Shown: positions 43,106 through 52,799 of the stretch, in pieces | Layout: the number at the start of each line of letters is the position of its first letter | Numbering within the stretch: the stretch's first letter is position 1 | Origin: Candidatus Sulfurimonas baltica | Lineage (GTDB): Bacteria; Campylobacterota; Campylobacteria; Campylobacterales; Sulfurimonadaceae | Length of the DNA: 64,000 nt | Reading direction: 5' to 3' | Assembly: GCF_015265455.1 (NCBI RefSeq) | Contig: NZ_CP054492.1 | Location: 1,922,001-1,986,000 of the forward strand | The notes under the pieces: generated by a model | Seen by the model: the letters and a program-made list of their open reading frames with translations, nothing else | The model's database searches: none | What the model was told of the DNA's origin: nothing | Translations under genes and position numbers: made by a program

Positions 43106-43913
43106 GAGTATTTAATCCTTCTTCACAGATATATTTACCAGATTTTTTTCTCTCATACATTATTTTCAAATAAGGTATAGCATCTCCTCTATCGTGTATA
43201 TTATGATCTAAATGAAACATGTTAGCCACATTTTTACATGATTTAAGCTTAAGGCCAAAAGCTTTAAAGCGCCACTCCCAGTCCATATCATCAGGGATAG
43301 CTGTCTCTCCATAACTTTCATCAAAGCCATTTATATCAATCATGTCTTTCTTAAAACATGAAAAATTACACCCCAATATAGAAGCACTTATATCTCTTTT
43401 TGAGATAAGTTTATATATCCACCCTCTAGGATTTAGAAATATTCCCTGTCTAAATCTAACCTGCTTGTTAAAAATAAGTAAGCTATACTTCCAAAGATTA
43501 TTTTCTATATCATTTATATCAATTAAACCTTCACGTATTTTTTTTACTAGTGCAACAGGTATATTCATTCTCCTGCCACTAAGTGCTGTCTTGTTTTCTG
43601 ATAAGAAGACATGCCCCTCTACAAAATTACTATAAGGTATACAGTCACCATCTATAAAAATCAAATACTCCCCACTAGAAGCTAAAAGTCCATTATTTTG
43701 AGACCTTGCTTTCCTAACACCAATATCCTCTTGTGCGGTGTGTATTACTTCTAAATTCTCAATTGTTTTAATATACTCTTGCATCTGAGGTGAATTACCA
43801 TCTTCAGCTATTACAACTTCAAAATTTTTATATGTTTGATTATGCAATGCTTTTATGATTAAAGCTAAGGATTCTACATCTTTATATACAGCAACTATAA
43901 TACTAACTTTCAT
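43095..43913 (-). CDS. GT2-family glycosyltransferase (paralogue of the 34.9-kb gene)
   Basis: The 272-residue protein has [57 protein letters not shown] and ILGCNFSCFKKDMIDINGFDESYG. These blocks align closely with the protein encoded at 34882-35748, so the two are paralogues transcribed in opposite directions. The start overlaps the upstream GT4 gene by 11 nt. Confidence 0.9.
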   Translation of the reverse strand: MKVSIIVAVYKDVESLALIIKALHNQTYKNFEVVIAEDGNSPQMQEYIKTIENLEVIHTAQEDIGVRKARSQNNGLLASSGEYLIFIDGDCIPYSNFVEGHVFLSENKTALSGRRMNIPVALVKKIREGLIDINDIENNLWKYSLLIFNKQVRFRQGIFLNPRGWIYKLISKRDISASILGCNFSCFKKDMIDINGFDESYGETAIPDDMDWEWRFKAFGLKLKSCKNVANMFHLDHNIHDRGDAIPYLKIMYERKKSGKYICEEGLNTHDV

Positions 43914-44985
43914 CTATCACCTCATACATTTTTTGCATTTGTGTATTTTTATCAAACACTTCTTTTACTTTTTTGTATCCATTAAGCGCTAACTTATTTT
44001 TAAGCTCTGTATTTATAAATAATAACTCAATTTTTTCAACTAAGTTTTCAGTGGTTCTGTCAAATAAAAGTCCATCTTCTTCATTATCAATTATTTCAAG
44101 TGGGCCACCATTTGCAGTAGCTATCACTGGTACTTTATTTATCATTGACTCTATAACAACTAGCCCAAAAGTCTCCTTAGGTGTTGCTAATACTGTTACA
44201 TCACATAGTTTTATATGCTCATTGACATCTTTTGTAAAACCAGTAAAAATAATTTTATCTTCAATCTCTAATTCTTTTATTTTTAGTTTCAACTCTGCCA
44301 TATAAGATTCATCCATAGCATGACCGACTATTAAAGCTTTTATATTTAATTTTTTTAGTTTAGCAATGGCTTCTATTACTAAGTATTGTCCCTTACTCTC
44401 TTCAATTCTACCTACAATTCCAACTATAAACTCATCTTTTATGTTGTATTGTTCTTTTAGATTAATAATTTTTTCATCATTAACAAGAATCTCATTAACT
44501 CCTAAATAAACCATCTCTAACTTAGGTCTTATTTCTGATGGTATAAATTGTTCAAGTTGCCCTTTTACTTGATATGTAACTGCATGTATTGTATCTATAT
44601 TTTTATAAAGCCACTTGTGGTAAAAATCATTTTTAAACCTGGTCATAGTCATGTGTCTCGTTTGGATAATCTTAGGCTTCCTTTTACTAAGTACTTTTCC
44701 TAGTACAACAGTGGCTATATCTTTAGTCCAATGAAAATGAACTACGTCTATGTCATTCTTATCTATAAATTTTGCTAACTTAAAAGCTGGGAGTATTGGA
44801 AATAACTTATTTCTTTTTAGTGTGAACTTATTTTCATCTTCTAAATAGATATCAAGTTTTTTATTGGGGGCTACGCATAGATAAGAATAAGTTTGTGTTT
44901 TAAAATACTTAAAATACTCAATAGCACAAAGCTCTAATCCACCTAAATCAGGAGATAAACAAAATTCTAAAATATTTTTTGACAC
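43903..44985 (-). CDS. GT4-family (GT-B fold) glycosyltransferase
   Basis: The 360-residue protein has an N-terminal SPDLGGLELCAIEYFKYF, VDVVHFHWTKD-type HFHW, then the nucleotide-sugar domain FIVGIVGRIEESKGQYLVIEA, and the C-terminal E-x7-E block KETFGLVVIESMINKVPVIA. It is the first gene of the minus-strand arm of the cluster. The sugar is unknown. The 275-bp spacer upstream (44986-45260) contains no gene and must hold divergent promoters. Confidence 0.93.
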   Translation of the reverse strand: MSKNILEFCLSPDLGGLELCAIEYFKYFKTQTYSYLCVAPNKKLDIYLEDENKFTLKRNKLFPILPAFKLAKFIDKNDIDVVHFHWTKDIATVVLGKVLSKRKPKIIQTRHMTMTRFKNDFYHKWLYKNIDTIHAVTYQVKGQLEQFIPSEIRPKLEMVYLGVNEILVNDEKIINLKEQYNIKDEFIVGIVGRIEESKGQYLVIEAIAKLKKLNIKALIVGHAMDESYMAELKLKIKELEIEDKIIFTGFTKDVNEHIKLCDVTVLATPKETFGLVVIESMINKVPVIATANGGPLEIIDNEEDGLLFDRTTENLVEKIELLFINTELKNKLALNGYKKVKEVFDKNTQMQKMYEVIDES

Positions 44986-45260
44986 TAATTAATCCTATTA
45001 ATCTTTTTGTAAATTATTGACAATATAATCCAAACTTTTTATATATAAAAGTTCCCCAACAGTTATTAGAAACAATGGTAAAGCCATCCTGATTTTTCCT
45101 TAAACGATTTATTTTACCTTTTAAAAATTTTTCAATATTTCTACGTATCTCTATTCTCACCAAGCATTCTCATCGTTTTAATTCATAAGGTATCTTACGA
45201 TATAATTAGCCTTATTTTATCCAAAAACTTATAAATAACTATTTAATTTAGGCATACTTA

Positions 45261-46004
45261 ATGAACTACAAATATCAGCTTAATAAAGAATATAAAGTAT
45301 TTAAAGACTTTTTACTAAATATAAAGTCTTACTTTAATGCAAATGAAAACACTATCCATAAAGCTAGAAATGAATTAAAAACAATTGACAACAAAGAGGT
45401 GGCTACTGTTGTAAAATCGTTTAGAATTCCAAACATAGTAAATCAAATTGCTTACTCTTTTTTTAGAGATTCAAAAGCAAAAAAATCTTATGAATACTCA
45501 CTAAAAATTGGAGATTTTACTCCGACTCCTATTGGCTATATTGAGTTTTACAGACTTGGTCTCTTAAAAGAGAGTTACTTTATAAGTGAAAAGTTTGACT
45601 ATGACTTTACTATACGAGAACCCCTGCTAGATTCTAATTTTCATGATAAAAAAGAAGTATTTAGAGCATTTTCAAGATTTACATTAGAACTTCACAATAA
45701 GAATATATTTCATGATGACTACTCCCCTGGAAATATTTTAATTAAAAAAATTGAAAGTGATTACATCTTTAAAATTGTAGATATTAATAGGATGAAATTC
45801 TTTGAATTCAACCAAGACCAAAGAGCACAAAACTTCTCTAAACTATGGGCAAGTGATGAGATATTAACCATTATGGCAACCGAGTATAAAAAGCATTATC
45901 AATGTGATGATAAATTTGTTGAACAAGTATTGTTCTTTTCAAATAAAAACAAAAAGATTAAAAATCTAAAAAAAAGATTAAAAGGGCAAGAGGTAAATGA
46001 CTAA
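45261..46004 (+). CDS. LPS sugar kinase (InaA/RfaP/Kdo-kinase-like)
   Basis: The 247-residue kinase-like protein has the catalytic loop NIFHDDYSPGNILIKK and a DFG-equivalent KIVDINRMKF. The N-terminal lobe is short. It probably phosphorylates heptose or Kdo of the LPS inner core in the cytoplasm. The next gene overlaps it by 8 nt with a GAGG Shine-Dalgarno sequence. Confidence 0.85.
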   Translation: MNYKYQLNKEYKVFKDFLLNIKSYFNANENTIHKARNELKTIDNKEVATVVKSFRIPNIVNQIAYSFFRDSKAKKSYEYSLKIGDFTPTPIGYIEFYRLGLLKESYFISEKFDYDFTIREPLLDSNFHDKKEVFRAFSRFTLELHNKNIFHDDYSPGNILIKKIESDYIFKIVDINRMKFFEFNQDQRAQNFSKLWASDEILTIMATEYKKHYQCDDKFVEQVLFFSNKNKKIKNLKKRLKGQEVND

Positions 46005-46761
46005 ACAACGCATTAAAAATATCTCTTGTGTTATGATAGCTAAAGATGCTCAGGCGACAATAAAGAGTGTTCTTGACTCTTTAATTGAGTTTGATGATGT
46101 AGTTGTATACAGTAATAATTCAACTGATAAAACTGATGAAATTGCAAAAACTTACACAAATGCAAATCTAATACAGGGTGAGTTTTTAGGATTTGGTCCT
46201 ACTAAAAACAGAGCCGCAACTTTTGCAAAGAATGATTGGATACTGTCTTTAGACGCAGATGAAGTGTTATCACAAGAGTTTGTAACTAATCTAAAAACTA
46301 CTAAATTAGATGAGAAGAGTTTATATACAATATTAAGAACTAACTACTACAAAACTACTCAAATTAAACACTGCTGGGGGAATGATATAATAACAAGAGT
46401 TTATAATCGCTCAAAAACTTCATTTACGGACAAAAAGGTACATGAGAAAATCATCGAAGATGGCTTTAAGATTGAGTCAATCAATGGGGCTATAAAACAT
46501 TATCCATATTCAAATATTACAGATTTTATCGTAAAGCTAGACCGTTACTCAACTATATTCGCGAATGATAATGTTGGTAAAAAAAGTTCATCTCCACTAA
46601 AAGCATTTTTAAATGGTGGGTTTTCCTTTTTCAAAACTTATTTTCTAAAAGGTGGATTTTTAGATGGTTACCCAGGTTTAGTTATAGCTTTTTCCCACAT
46701 GGCTACAAACTTTTATAAATATATAAAACTCTATGAATTAAATAGAGAATTAAAGCAATAG
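45997..46761 (+). CDS. GT2 LPS core glycosyltransferase (WaaE/KdtX-like)
   Basis: The 254-residue protein has ISCVMIAKDAQATIKSVLDSL, FDDVVVYSNNSTDKTDEIA, GPTKNRAATFAKNDWILSLDADEVLS and HCWGNDIITRVYNRSKTSFTDKKVHEK. This matches the WaaE/LgtF beta-glucosyltransferase family that decorates the heptose region. Its end overlaps the convergent heptosyltransferase by 12 nt. Confidence 0.9.
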   Translation: MTKQRIKNISCVMIAKDAQATIKSVLDSLIEFDDVVVYSNNSTDKTDEIAKTYTNANLIQGEFLGFGPTKNRAATFAKNDWILSLDADEVLSQEFVTNLKTTKLDEKSLYTILRTNYYKTTQIKHCWGNDIITRVYNRSKTSFTDKKVHEKIIEDGFKIESINGAIKHYPYSNITDFIVKLDRYSTIFANDNVGKKSSSPLKAFLNGGFSFFKTYFLKGGFLDGYPGLVIAFSHMATNFYKYIKLYELNRELKQ

Positions 46762-47709
46762 CTTTTTTTTAACTTCTTCAAATATTTTATCTCTCTTGGT
46801 TTTATCCTGAGGTAGCATAAAATGCTGTTGAAGCTTTTCTTCACCTAAGCTTTTCCACCTTTTAGAACTTGCAAATAAACTATCACCAAAAAAGGTCATA
46901 GTTGGACAACCAACAAGTGAGGCGAGATGATAAGTGCCTGTTGAAGTACTGACAAAAAGTTTAAAACTGCTTATAAGCTTTGCAAAGTATATCAAACCAT
47001 CAAGAGAGAGATAAAAGACGACCCCTTCATCTATAAATCTACTTTGCATCTCTTCATACAGTTCTTTTTCATCAGGTCCAAAAGTAAGAACTACCTGATA
47101 TCTTTTCTGTCTTAAAACCTCACGAATCAGTATCTCATACTCGTCTAGGTTCCAGTTGGCATCTGATGAGCCGCCAAAACCTACATGAAATGCTATAACC
47201 TCTTTTTCAATGTCATTATTTATACGAAAGATATCATATACAGTTTTAGAATCGGTAAACTCTAAAAGTGGTTTTTTGTACTCTAAATTTATGTGAGAAA
47301 ACAGTGCTTTTGTGAGTTCTAGATTATACTCAAACTCTGCCATCTTAACTTCGCTTCTTCTTTGTAAAACTCTTTGTGTATAAAAAATCTGGGCTATTTT
47401 TGTTGCAGGAGCAATTCGTTTTGAGATACCTGCTAAAAGCAAAGTAATAGCTATACGAGTATTTGAAAAAAGAGCTATTGAAGCATCTATCTTACATGTA
47501 CGAATAGCTGAAGCCAAATTCCATAGACTCTGCCCACTATCGACAACAACCTCATCTATAAAATCACAAGACTCTGCCAATGCTCTGTTAAGTGGGGCGA
47601 CACAAACTATAATCTTATTTTGAGTATTATAATGTTTTAATACATAGATTGCTGGGAGAGCAGTTATAAAGTCTCCAAGCTTATCTGTGCGACAGATTAA
47701 AATATTCAA
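46750..47709 (-). CDS. GT9 heptosyltransferase-like protein
   Basis: The 319-residue protein has ILICRTDKLGDFITALPAIYVLK, VAFHVGFGGSSDANWNLDEY, and SFKLFVSTSTGTYHLASLVGCPTMTFFGD, the ADP-heptose-binding end. It is the third GT9 member in the window besides WaaC and WaaF, so it may add a third heptose (WaaQ-like) or another sugar. It is transcribed away from waaC, with 138 bp between them. Confidence 0.88.
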   Translation of the reverse strand: MNILICRTDKLGDFITALPAIYVLKHYNTQNKIIVCVAPLNRALAESCDFIDEVVVDSGQSLWNLASAIRTCKIDASIALFSNTRIAITLLLAGISKRIAPATKIAQIFYTQRVLQRRSEVKMAEFEYNLELTKALFSHINLEYKKPLLEFTDSKTVYDIFRINNDIEKEVIAFHVGFGGSSDANWNLDEYEILIREVLRQKRYQVVLTFGPDEKELYEEMQSRFIDEGVVFYLSLDGLIYFAKLISSFKLFVSTSTGTYHLASLVGCPTMTFFGDSLFASSKRWKSLGEEKLQQHFMLPQDKTKRDKIFEEVKKKLLL

Positions 47710-47847
47710 AGACTAGTTCACACCGATTTGAATATATTTAAAACAATGTTCTCTCATTTTTCAAAACCTTATAAATCATAATGGCGGATTTTACCCTAAA
47801 AAGGATATAATTCGCCTTATTTCAATAATAAAAAAAGGGTAAACAGC

Positions 47848-48840
47848 ATGAGAATATGTATCGTAAAACTCTCTGCTATGGGAGATATTATCCATGCTAT
47901 GGTTGCTTTACAATTTATAAAAAAACATATACCTTCGGCTCAAATTGACTGGGTGGTCGAGAGTGGATTTAAAGGTGTGCTTGAGAACAATCCTCACATA
48001 GATAATATTTTAAATGTCAATCTGAAGTCTATAAAAAAGAACAAACTTGACATATTTACTCAGTACAGACTTCTAAAAACATATTCAAAAAACAACTATG
48101 ACATTATTATTGATGCACAAGGGTTGTTAAAGTCGGCTCTTGTTTCTAGAATTATCGGAGCAAAAACCATTGCCGGATTTGACAAAAACTCCATAAGAGA
48201 GAGTGTAGCTTCATTTTTTTATAATAAAAAAATTCATATTGCTTATAAAGAAAATGCGATTGATAGAAACATGGCGGTTATATGTCAGTCGCTGGATATA
48301 CAATATACAAAAAACGACATTTTAGAGAAAGATAAATTTTTATTTTTCTCTAAAACGGAGCAAAAAGCTACTGAGCCATATATAGTTCTAGTAGTTGGCG
48401 CTTCTAAAGAGAATAAAATATACCCGAAAGAAAAATTTGCAGACCTTGTAAACAAACTTGGAAAAAAAACAATTATAGTCTGGGGCAATGAAGAGGAGCA
48501 TAAAACAGCAATCTGGATAGTTAAAAACAGTGATTTTGCTATTATTGCACCTAAAGGAAATCTGGATGCACTTAAATCTATTGTAGCCGGTGCGAAAATT
48601 GCAATAGGCGGAGATACAGGTCCCACGCACATGGCTTGGGGATTAAATATTCCTTCCGTTACAATATTTGGCAATACCCCAGAGTACAGAAATACTTATA
48701 TAACAAATATAAATAAAGTTGTAAAGTCAAGCTCTAAAGTTGACCCTTTAAAACTTGATCCTAGCGATTTTTCTATTAGAGATATTGACGTTAACGAGAT
48801 AACTCAATGCATTTCTCAACATCAGCTGTTGAGTTATTAA
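47848..48840 (+). CDS. waaC: LPS heptosyltransferase I
   Basis: The 330-residue GT9 enzyme has the WaaC N-terminus RICIVKLSAMGDIIHAMVAL and IDWVVESGFKGVL, then IIIDAQGLLKSALVSRII and GGDTGPTHMAWGLNIPSVTIFGNTP. It adds the first heptose to Kdo2-lipid A. AGGG precedes the ATG by ~8 nt. Its last 50 nt overlap the convergent phosphoethanolamine-transferase-like gene. Confidence 0.95.
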   Translation: MRICIVKLSAMGDIIHAMVALQFIKKHIPSAQIDWVVESGFKGVLENNPHIDNILNVNLKSIKKNKLDIFTQYRLLKTYSKNNYDIIIDAQGLLKSALVSRIIGAKTIAGFDKNSIRESVASFFYNKKIHIAYKENAIDRNMAVICQSLDIQYTKNDILEKDKFLFFSKTEQKATEPYIVLVVGASKENKIYPKEKFADLVNKLGKKTIIVWGNEEEHKTAIWIVKNSDFAIIAPKGNLDALKSIVAGAKIAIGGDTGPTHMAWGLNIPSVTIFGNTPEYRNTYITNINKVVKSSSKVDPLKLDPSDFSIRDIDVNEITQCISQHQLLSY

Positions 48841-50833
48841 ACCTTACATATCTTGTAGATTCAAAAATACCTCTACATGCATTTTCCATCTTTTTCGCAA
48901 CTTCAGGATATGCAGATATTAGATTCTCATCTTTTTTGTCATAGTAATATTTATATAGTCTTTTATTAGTCCCGTCTGCTTGAGTTTTAAAAATAAACTC
49001 ATCACCTATTAAACTCAAAGTTGGATTATTCCCATGATCCATATAGTATGCATAATGTGGTTTTTCATCAAAATTTCTATCAAGCAAATCTCTCCCCATT
49101 GTTGAGTTTATATATTGCTGACCACTAAGACCTCCAATGGTAGCCATAATATCAACAGCACTTACAGGATAGGTAATCTCTTGATGTTTTATAAGCTTTG
49201 GTGCATAAATAATTAAAGGGGTATGCAAAGTGGCAGTAGAAAACACTTGCTCGGCCTGATGCATGTGGTCACCTCTTTTAGCAAGTCCGTGGTCTCCTAC
49301 GAAAATAAAAATAGTATTCTCAAAATATTTCTCTTTTTTTGCAAGGGTTATAAACCTCTCAACACTGTGATCAAGAAATTTTTGCCCTTTAAAGTCATCC
49401 TCCCCGCCGCTAAAACTGTATTTTTTCATATCCTCTTGAGAGAGATTTTTTGGATATTCAAAACCAAAGTTTTCATCCGGAATAGTATTTGGAGAGTGGT
49501 TCCCAGAGAGCTGAACAAAGGCAAAAAAAGGCTTCTTAACATTTTTAATGACATTGTTTACCTCGCTTACAAGATGAACATCGCTTATTCCCCATGCTGC
49601 ATCATTGCTAGGAGAGTCTTTGTAGTTTGGTTCCTCATAGATGTGAATATCATTGACATTAGAAATAACACCTCTGATATTTCCCCAACTAAGGCTTCCT
49701 CCAATAAAATAAAATTTCTCATAACCCTCTAACGAATTTAAAATCATATTTTGATTTACAACCATAGGGTTTCTAGTGCTTGTTTTCATCCTCTCAACAT
49801 CAGCCAGTCCGGTCATAGATGTCCAGACACTTCTGGCAGTTCCGGCATGAGGAGTGTAATAACGGCTATATAATATTCCGCTATCACTCATCTCTTTTAA
49901 AAATGGAGTCGGATTTAAAGGATTTCCAGACATACTTGTTCTTGCATAGGATGTTGACTCACCCAAGATATATACAATATTTGGCTTATCAAACTTATAC
50001 TCTTCTTTATGCTCTGGCTTAACTACCCTTGCTAAACTAAGCTTTTTCGGGTCTTTGTCTTTTATGTTTAAAAGTTCTGCCACATAATCATAATACTCTT
50101 TAGTTTTTTCTTCATCATATTTTATATCTTTATTTTTTAACGTATTGGAAAAATATGTCACAGGGTTAGAAGCCAGGTATGATAAAAAATTATTTGATGA
50201 ATAAAAGGCTTCACTCCATCTCCAAGGGTACCATTCAAATTTTCCATAACCAGAAAAAATATAAACGATACTAAACAGAGCATAAATATAGAATTTTTTC
50301 TTTCCGACAATCAGTTTGCTTTCTTGGTTATCAACTTTTTTGTACATTTTAATAAAAATAAAAAACATAAGTACTAAAAACAGAACTACTCCGGCAGATG
50401 TTGAAAAAATTGGGTATCCATCAATAAGCATTGACATAGCTGTTTTAATATTGTAAAAGTACCTTATGATGGTAGAGTCTACGAGTTTTTGGAAAAAATC
50501 ATAGTATGCAAAGTTGATGACATACAGGTTTATAATTACAATGTTTGTAAGCATAATATAATTCATCCAAAAGTATTTCGCTCTTGTATGCTCAAATATT
50601 CCGATTTTTTTTATACCGCCAAAAAGTAATATAGGCAAATTTACAATTGCTATTAGTTGGATATCAAATCTTAGCCCCAACCAAAAAGAGTATGCCACTT
50701 CAGAAGATGAGTATTCTAGACCATTATCCCAAAATGCTATAAAAAACGCCACTCTTAAAATAGTAAGAACAATAACTTCTATGAAAAATACAAAAAGTAA
50801 AAACCTTAAATGTTTTGGTAAATTTAAATACAT
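48791..50833 (-). CDS. Membrane sulfatase-fold transferase (phosphoethanolamine/LtaS-like)
   Basis: The 680-residue protein has five N-terminal helices (to ~residue 200) and a periplasmic alkaline-phosphatase-fold domain. Motifs are NIVYILGESTSYARTSMSG (nucleophile region), GTARSVWTSMTG, HSPNTIPDENFG and IFVGDHGLAKRGDHMHQ (metal site). EptA/CptA-type enzymes move phosphoethanolamine to lipid A or core sugars; LtaS makes glycerophosphate polymers. The LPS setting favours the former. The gene overlaps the end of waaC by 50 nt, an unusually long antisense overlap. Confidence 0.88.
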   Translation of the reverse strand: MYLNLPKHLRFLLFVFFIEVIVLTILRVAFFIAFWDNGLEYSSSEVAYSFWLGLRFDIQLIAIVNLPILLFGGIKKIGIFEHTRAKYFWMNYIMLTNIVIINLYVINFAYYDFFQKLVDSTIIRYFYNIKTAMSMLIDGYPIFSTSAGVVLFLVLMFFIFIKMYKKVDNQESKLIVGKKKFYIYALFSIVYIFSGYGKFEWYPWRWSEAFYSSNNFLSYLASNPVTYFSNTLKNKDIKYDEEKTKEYYDYVAELLNIKDKDPKKLSLARVVKPEHKEEYKFDKPNIVYILGESTSYARTSMSGNPLNPTPFLKEMSDSGILYSRYYTPHAGTARSVWTSMTGLADVERMKTSTRNPMVVNQNMILNSLEGYEKFYFIGGSLSWGNIRGVISNVNDIHIYEEPNYKDSPSNDAAWGISDVHLVSEVNNVIKNVKKPFFAFVQLSGNHSPNTIPDENFGFEYPKNLSQEDMKKYSFSGGEDDFKGQKFLDHSVERFITLAKKEKYFENTIFIFVGDHGLAKRGDHMHQAEQVFSTATLHTPLIIYAPKLIKHQEITYPVSAVDIMATIGGLSGQQYINSTMGRDLLDRNFDEKPHYAYYMDHGNNPTLSLIGDEFIFKTQADGTNKRLYKYYYDKKDENLISAYPEVAKKMENACRGIFESTRYVRFNNSTADVEKCIELSR

Positions 50834-50835
50834 GT

Positions 50836-51453
50836 TTAATCTTTTAGTGCATAAAATGTGCTGTTTTCACCTGCACTTCTTGGTTTATAGTTCATTAAAA
50901 AATCACCTTTTTCTTTGCCGTCGGCAAACGAGCTTTTATATCCGAAACCTTCAACCATAAGTCTAGTCTTATCTCTTGCATCTGCATTATTCCAGTTTTC
51001 ATACTCTATGCGGTATATAGCACTGTATATTTTTGCACGCCCTACTCCATGGTAACAGTGTATAAGAACAGGATAATTCGATTTATCATCTAATATTTCA
51101 AAAAATTTAGTCAATGTTTTTTTTGTTGGGACCTGTCCTGATGGTATATTCACATGTTTAATGTTTAAATTATTTTTTCTATTTACTTCACTAATTGCTT
51201 CATCTTCAGCATCTATATGTTTTTGTTGTGCTGGGTTTTGGCTATCCTGCACACCTGGGTCAAGTAAATCTATCACTGTCTTTATTTTATTGTCTACTAA
51301 AAAACTCTCAATTTTATTTGGATTAATCAATCCAGATTTATAAACTTTATTTTCACTAATTTCTCTAAATTTAAAATTTACATATACATCCCACAAATAA
51401 TAAGTCAACACAATCAGCGCTACAAACGCTATACTTTTCCATACTGTTTTCAA
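50836..51453 (-). CDS. Membrane-anchored dual-specificity phosphatase-like protein
   Basis: The 205-residue protein has one N-terminal membrane anchor (KSIAFVALIVLTYYLWDVYV). Its periplasmic-type phosphatase domain has the P-loop VLIHCYHGVGRAKIY (C-x5-R) and an acid loop VIDLLDPG. It could act on LPS phosphates or phospholipids. It is 2 nt upstream of the transferase-like gene on the same strand, so they are probably translated together. Confidence 0.85.
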   Translation of the reverse strand: MKTVWKSIAFVALIVLTYYLWDVYVNFKFREISENKVYKSGLINPNKIESFLVDNKIKTVIDLLDPGVQDSQNPAQQKHIDAEDEAISEVNRKNNLNIKHVNIPSGQVPTKKTLTKFFEILDDKSNYPVLIHCYHGVGRAKIYSAIYRIEYENWNNADARDKTRLMVEGFGYKSSFADGKEKGDFLMNYKPRSAGENSTFYALKD

Positions 51454-51532
51454 TCGATATCCTCTACTATAATAATTTTGAAATTATATCCAATTGAACT
51501 AAAATTTAAGTAACAGAAGATAAAATACGACA

Positions 51533-52792
51533 ATGAAACAGCCATATAAATGGGATAATTATTCCGATCAGCCTTACCAATTAAAAGACAGAGGCTTTAA
51601 AAAGAAAATGAGAAAAAAAGAGTTTTATTCTCTCTTAAAAACTTTTTTTATTTCTATTGTTTTACTGCCATTATCATTAGTTTTAATGCCTTTTGTAAAA
51701 AGAAAAAAGATAAACTCAAATGATTTCTTCTGCCTAGGTGTAGATTACCAAAGAGAGCCAAAGCTAACTTTAGAACTTGTTGAAGAGCTAGAAGTCAAAA
51801 GGGTTCTAGTCCGCTTGAAACTATGGGAGATGGAGGCATTTCCTGAACTTAAAGAGTTTATAAAAGCTCTTGGAGATAAAAAAATCACATTAAAGATACT
51901 CCAGGACAGAGAGCATGTTGAAGATTTAGTGCTTTTAGAAAAAGATTTAGAGACAATTTTTTCTTCACTTAGCCTACATGTAGATATTTTTGAAATCGGG
52001 TCAACCATTAACAGAGCAAAATGGGGCTTTTTCAGCGTAGATGAATATAACCGTTTTTTTAAAACTGCATATGATTTAAAAACATCAAAATTTCCAGATG
52101 TAAAACTTATCGGCAGCGGTGTTATAGACTTTGAGTATCACTTCACAGCCCATACTCTATTTAACTTATTTAAATATCGCTACGATGGAATTTCCTCGCT
52201 GCTTTACGTAGACAGAAGAGGTGCGCCTGAAAATGGACAATTAGGATTTAATCTATCTGATAAAATAGCACTTCTAAGCACAATGGTATGGATTAGTCCA
52301 AAAGTGGGTCAAGAACTACATGTAACAGAGACAAACTGGCCTATTTCCGGCACTGCACCATATGCCCCTACTAGTGAACATGAGTGTATTGATGAAGAGC
52401 TGTATGCAGATTTTATGCTGCGATACCACCTTTTAGCATTTGCGTCACAACAAGTAGACTCTGTATCTTGGCATCAGCTTATTGCACCTGGTTACGGTCT
52501 TATTGACTCTAGAGATTCTATTAAAAAACGTTCAGCATTTACTACTTATAAATTTATGTTATCTAACTTAAAAAATGCGCAGTTTTTAAGGCTGGATATA
52601 AAAAGGGATTATTACATTCTTCAGTGTTTGGTAAACGGCACTCTTTTACAGATACACTGGAGTCTTAAGCCCACAACGTTAAAAAATGAAGATTTCTTTA
52701 CAGTTTACTCGCGTGATGGGGAGATTATAGAAGACAAAACTTTAAATATAGGCTCGTCTGCGCTATATATTTATATTAAAGATGCGGTATAA
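51533..52792 (+). CDS. Glycosidase-like (TIM-barrel) membrane-anchored protein
   Basis: The 419-residue protein has an N-terminal helix (FYSLLKTFFISIVLLPLSLVLMPF). The barrel-like domain contains VKRVLVRLKLWEM, IFEIGSTINRAKWGFF, VKLIGSGVIDFEYHF and LHVTETNWPISG. The last carries a Glu in the position of a retaining glycosidase nucleophile. I do not know the family by name. It may trim or modify an envelope glycan. It lies between LPS genes and overlaps the waaF frame region by a few bases before the chosen waaF start. Confidence 0.75.
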   Translation: MKQPYKWDNYSDQPYQLKDRGFKKKMRKKEFYSLLKTFFISIVLLPLSLVLMPFVKRKKINSNDFFCLGVDYQREPKLTLELVEELEVKRVLVRLKLWEMEAFPELKEFIKALGDKKITLKILQDREHVEDLVLLEKDLETIFSSLSLHVDIFEIGSTINRAKWGFFSVDEYNRFFKTAYDLKTSKFPDVKLIGSGVIDFEYHFTAHTLFNLFKYRYDGISSLLYVDRRGAPENGQLGFNLSDKIALLSTMVWISPKVGQELHVTETNWPISGTAPYAPTSEHECIDEELYADFMLRYHLLAFASQQVDSVSWHQLIAPGYGLIDSRDSIKKRSAFTTYKFMLSNLKNAQFLRLDIKRDYYILQCLVNGTLLQIHWSLKPTTLKNEDFFTVYSRDGEIIEDKTLNIGSSALYIYIKDAV

Positions 52793-52799
52793 TTTTGGT

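Noticed and set aside
44986-45260. Small gene or RNA in the 275-bp spacer before the sugar kinase gene
   Set aside because: Only AT-rich divergent promoter-like sequence is visible, with no supported reading frame or clear hairpin.
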